The translations under genes were made by a program, and so were the position numbers. Positions 7,129 to 8,323 of a stretch of 8,323 bases of DNA are shown here, in pieces. How positions within the stretch are numbered: the stretch's first letter is position 1; the number at the start of each line of letters is the position of its first letter. This DNA is from Eubacteriales bacterium (GTDB taxonomy: Bacteria; Bacillota_A; Clostridia; Christensenellales; Aristaeellaceae): assembly GCA_030528845.1 (NCBI GenBank), contig JAUMYC010000109.1:1-8323 (forward strand), in the 5' to 3' direction. Below the pieces are notes generated by a model. The model saw nothing but the letters and a program-made list of their open reading frames with translations. It did no database searches and had not been told where the DNA came from.

Positions 7129-7157
7129 TTGACCGGACCGATCCGGCATGCTAAAAT
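7129..7157 (+). promoter_or_regulatory. Promoter of the alpha/beta hydrolase gene
   Basis: TTGACC (7129-7134), 17-nt spacer, TAAAAT (7152-7157), with extended -10 TGC immediately before it. It has the same design as the tRNA-Leu promoter. The start is expected near 7164, giving a leader of about 68 nt. Confidence 0.75.
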
Positions 7158-7168
7158 GAAAGCAGACA

Positions 7169-7189
7169 GGGGGCGCTGCGCGCGCTCCC
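7169..7189 (+). other. GC-rich stem-loop at the start of the hydrolase mRNA leader
   Basis: GGGGGCGC (7169-7176) pairs with GCGCTCCC (7182-7189), 8 bp including one G-U, around a 5-nt loop. It begins about 5 nt after the predicted transcription start and is well clear of the ribosome binding site. No T tract follows, so it is not an attenuator of the usual kind. Confidence 0.45.
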
Positions 7190-7231
7190 GGGGATAATGC
7201 AGATATGCTCACAAAGGAGAAAGGCGCTGCG

Positions 7232-8140
7232 ATGAAAAAAGGAAGGCTGCTGATTGCGCTTGTTGCGCTGCTGCTTGTGCTGTGCGTCGCCCTCGCGGGG
7301 GCGGGCGTGTATTTCGTGCGCTATGCCCTGCTGCGCCCGGGCTACAGCGCCGAAGAGGCCTATCCCGCCGCGGCGATGCAGGACGGCGAGGACGGGCGCT
7401 GGCGCGTGCTGGAATCGCACGACGGACTGCGTCTGGCCGCGCGGGTCTATCCTGCGCCGCAGCCCGGCAGCAAATGGGCCGTCCTGCTGCACGGCTACAA
7501 GAGCGACAGCGGCGGCTGCGGGGGCATGGCCGCCCATTATAACGCGCGGGGCTTTCATGTGCTCGCGCCGGATCTGCGCGCGCACGGGCGCAGCGAGGGC
7601 AAATATATCGGCATGGGCTGGCTCGACCGGCTCGACGTGCGGCGCTGGATCGACCTGATCATCGAGGAAGACCCGCAGGCGCAGATCGTCGTGCACGGCG
7701 TGTCCATGGGCGGTGCGACGGCGATGATGCTCGCGGGAGAGGAGCTGCCGGAGAACGTGCGCGGCTTCGCCTCGGACTGCGGCTACACCTCCGTCTGGGA
7801 TATCTTTGCCGATCAGCTGCACGCGATTTTCTCCCTGCCGGAATTCCCGCTGATGCACGCCGCCTCTGCCGTATCGAAGCTGACGGCCGGATACAGCTTT
7901 GCGGAGGCCTCCTGCGTGCGGCAGCTGGAAAAGGCCGAGCGGCCGGTGCTCTTCATCCACGGCGCGCAGGACGATTTCGTGCGCACGGAGATGGTGTATG
8001 ATGTCTATGAGGCCTGCGCCGCGCCGAAGGAACTGCTGGTCGTGGAATGGGCCGGGCATGCCGCCTCCGCGCAGACCTCGCCCAAAGTCTATTACGACGC
8101 CGTGTTTTCATTCATCGAAGACAGCTGCATTCCGGATTAA
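7232..8140 (+). CDS. Membrane-anchored alpha/beta hydrolase
   Basis: Predicted serine hydrolase of 302 residues, tethered by an uncleaved N-terminal helix (about 5-33, after MKKGR), with the catalytic domain probably outside the membrane. Fold landmarks: oxyanion-region His87-Gly88 (VLLHGYKS), DLRAHGRSEG motif, nucleophile elbow GVSMGG with Ser158, acid Asp247 in HGAQDDFV, and His276 in WAGHAAS, giving a complete Ser-Asp-His triad. The pattern fits the large COG1073-type family of poorly characterised esterase/acylaminopeptidase-like hydrolases; the substrate is unknown. I chose the ATG at 7232 because AGGAG (7215-7219) precedes it at 12 nt and it gives a basic start followed by the anchor. 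The in-frame ATG at 7205 would add nine residues and has no good ribosome binding site. A second membrane-protein gene follows 18 nt downstream, so the two are probably cotranscribed. Confidence 0.9.
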   Translation: MKKGRLLIALVALLLVLCVALAGAGVYFVRYALLRPGYSAEEAYPAAAMQDGEDGRWRVLESHDGLRLAARVYPAPQPGSKWAVLLHGYKSDSGGCGGMAAHYNARGFHVLAPDLRAHGRSEGKYIGMGWLDRLDVRRWIDLIIEEDPQAQIVVHGVSMGGATAMMLAGEELPENVRGFASDCGYTSVWDIFADQLHAIFSLPEFPLMHAASAVSKLTAGYSFAEASCVRQLEKAERPVLFIHGAQDDFVRTEMVYDVYEACAAPKELLVVEWAGHAASAQTSPKVYYDAVFSFIEDSCIPD

Positions 8141-8158
8141 GAGATAGGGGGCGGGACT

Positions 8159-8323
8159 GTGAAAAAAGGAAACGCCGCACTCTTTGCGCTGTCCATGTGC
8201 TGCGCTGCGGCCGGAGTCGCGCTGCACAATCGGCTGCGCGAGGCGAGCGCCTTGCTGATCGTCCCGGGCGTCGCGTTGTTTTTGTTTGCCCTGCTGCGTT
8301 TTTGCCTGAGCAGAGTGCCCAGA
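8159..8323 (+). CDS. Start of a small hypothetical membrane protein (3' partial)
   Basis: Open frame from a GTG at 8159 to the window end (55 codons). It encodes VKKGNAALF at the start, a hydrophobic stretch (about residues 6-22), a short basic/polar turn (HNRLREAS), a second hydrophobic stretch (about 30-48) and a basic end, so a two-helix membrane topology. The purine-rich GGGGGCGGG (8147-8155) just upstream is an acceptable ribosome binding site, and the hydrolase stop is 18 nt away, indicating one operon. Its first residues (KKG) resemble those of the hydrolase, but I see no further similarity. No family is recognised, and the protein may continue well beyond the window. Confidence 0.65.
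   Translation, partial: MKKGNAALFALSMCCAAAGVALHNRLREASALLIVPGVALFLFALLRFCLSRVPR

Larger units (their letters stand above)
6929..7231. other. Divergent intergenic control region
   Basis: Contains the leader, ribosome binding site and promoter of the secreted-protein gene (6929-7031, minus), then about 97 bp (7032-7128) with no coding signal, then the promoter and leader of the hydrolase gene (7129-7231, plus). The middle part holds one 6-bp inverted repeat, GCGGAA/TTCCGC (7090-7095 with 7102-7107), lying 21 bp upstream of the hydrolase -35. I see no riboswitch, RNA gene or small open reading frame with a ribosome binding site. Confidence 0.6.

Noticed and set aside
7205..7231. ATG at 7205 as the hydrolase start
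   Set aside because: It lacks a good ribosome binding site, whereas the ATG at 7232 has AGGAG upstream and opens a typical basic-plus-hydrophobic anchor.

Overview
The window looks like a chromosomal segment of a fairly GC-rich member of the Bacillota, most likely a Clostridia-type anaerobe. The grounds are strong AGGAGG-type ribosome binding sites, sigma-70/SigA-type promoters with 17-bp spacers, a Firmicutes-style malF-malG-malK sugar importer with its ATPase in the operon, and tRNA genes that encode their own CCA. This placement is inference. There are no insertion sequences, integrases, phage genes or CRISPR arrays.

Layout. (1) Positions 1-3711, plus strand: a tight operon for a maltose/maltodextrin-type ABC importer. 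It holds a 5'-truncated malF-like permease, a malG-like permease that starts inside the malF stop codon (TAATG), and a malK/msmK-like ATPase. A 13-bp hairpin terminator follows at 3721-3750. The sugar-binding lipoprotein is not in the window and probably lies upstream. (2) Positions 3754-4322, minus strand: an SSAT-like GNAT acetyltransferase with its own promoter and a structured leader, converging on the same terminator. (3) Positions 4384-4855: a tRNA island. Two serine tRNAs (UGA, then GCU) lie on the minus strand behind a perfect-consensus promoter and end at their own terminator. A leucine tRNA (UAA) lies on the plus strand behind a separate, divergently oriented promoter. A palindrome sits between the two promoters. 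(4) Positions 4868-6928, minus strand: one long gene for a 686-residue exported, acidic, apparently all-helical protein with no domain I recognise. It shares a bidirectional terminator with tRNA-Leu. (5) Positions 6929-7231: a divergent control region. (6) Positions 7129-8323, plus strand: a membrane-anchored alpha/beta hydrolase with an intact catalytic triad, followed 18 nt later by the start of a small GTG-initiated membrane protein cut by the window end.

The importer genes form one functional unit: two permeases make the channel and the ATPase drives it. The other transcription units look independent, and no pathway links them. Most of the window is housekeeping or core-genome content. 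The least explained items are the secreted helical protein, an insertion with two extra hydrophobic segments in the MalG-like permease, and several short palindromes and 5'-leader hairpins near promoters. I do not see a convincing new multi-gene system.
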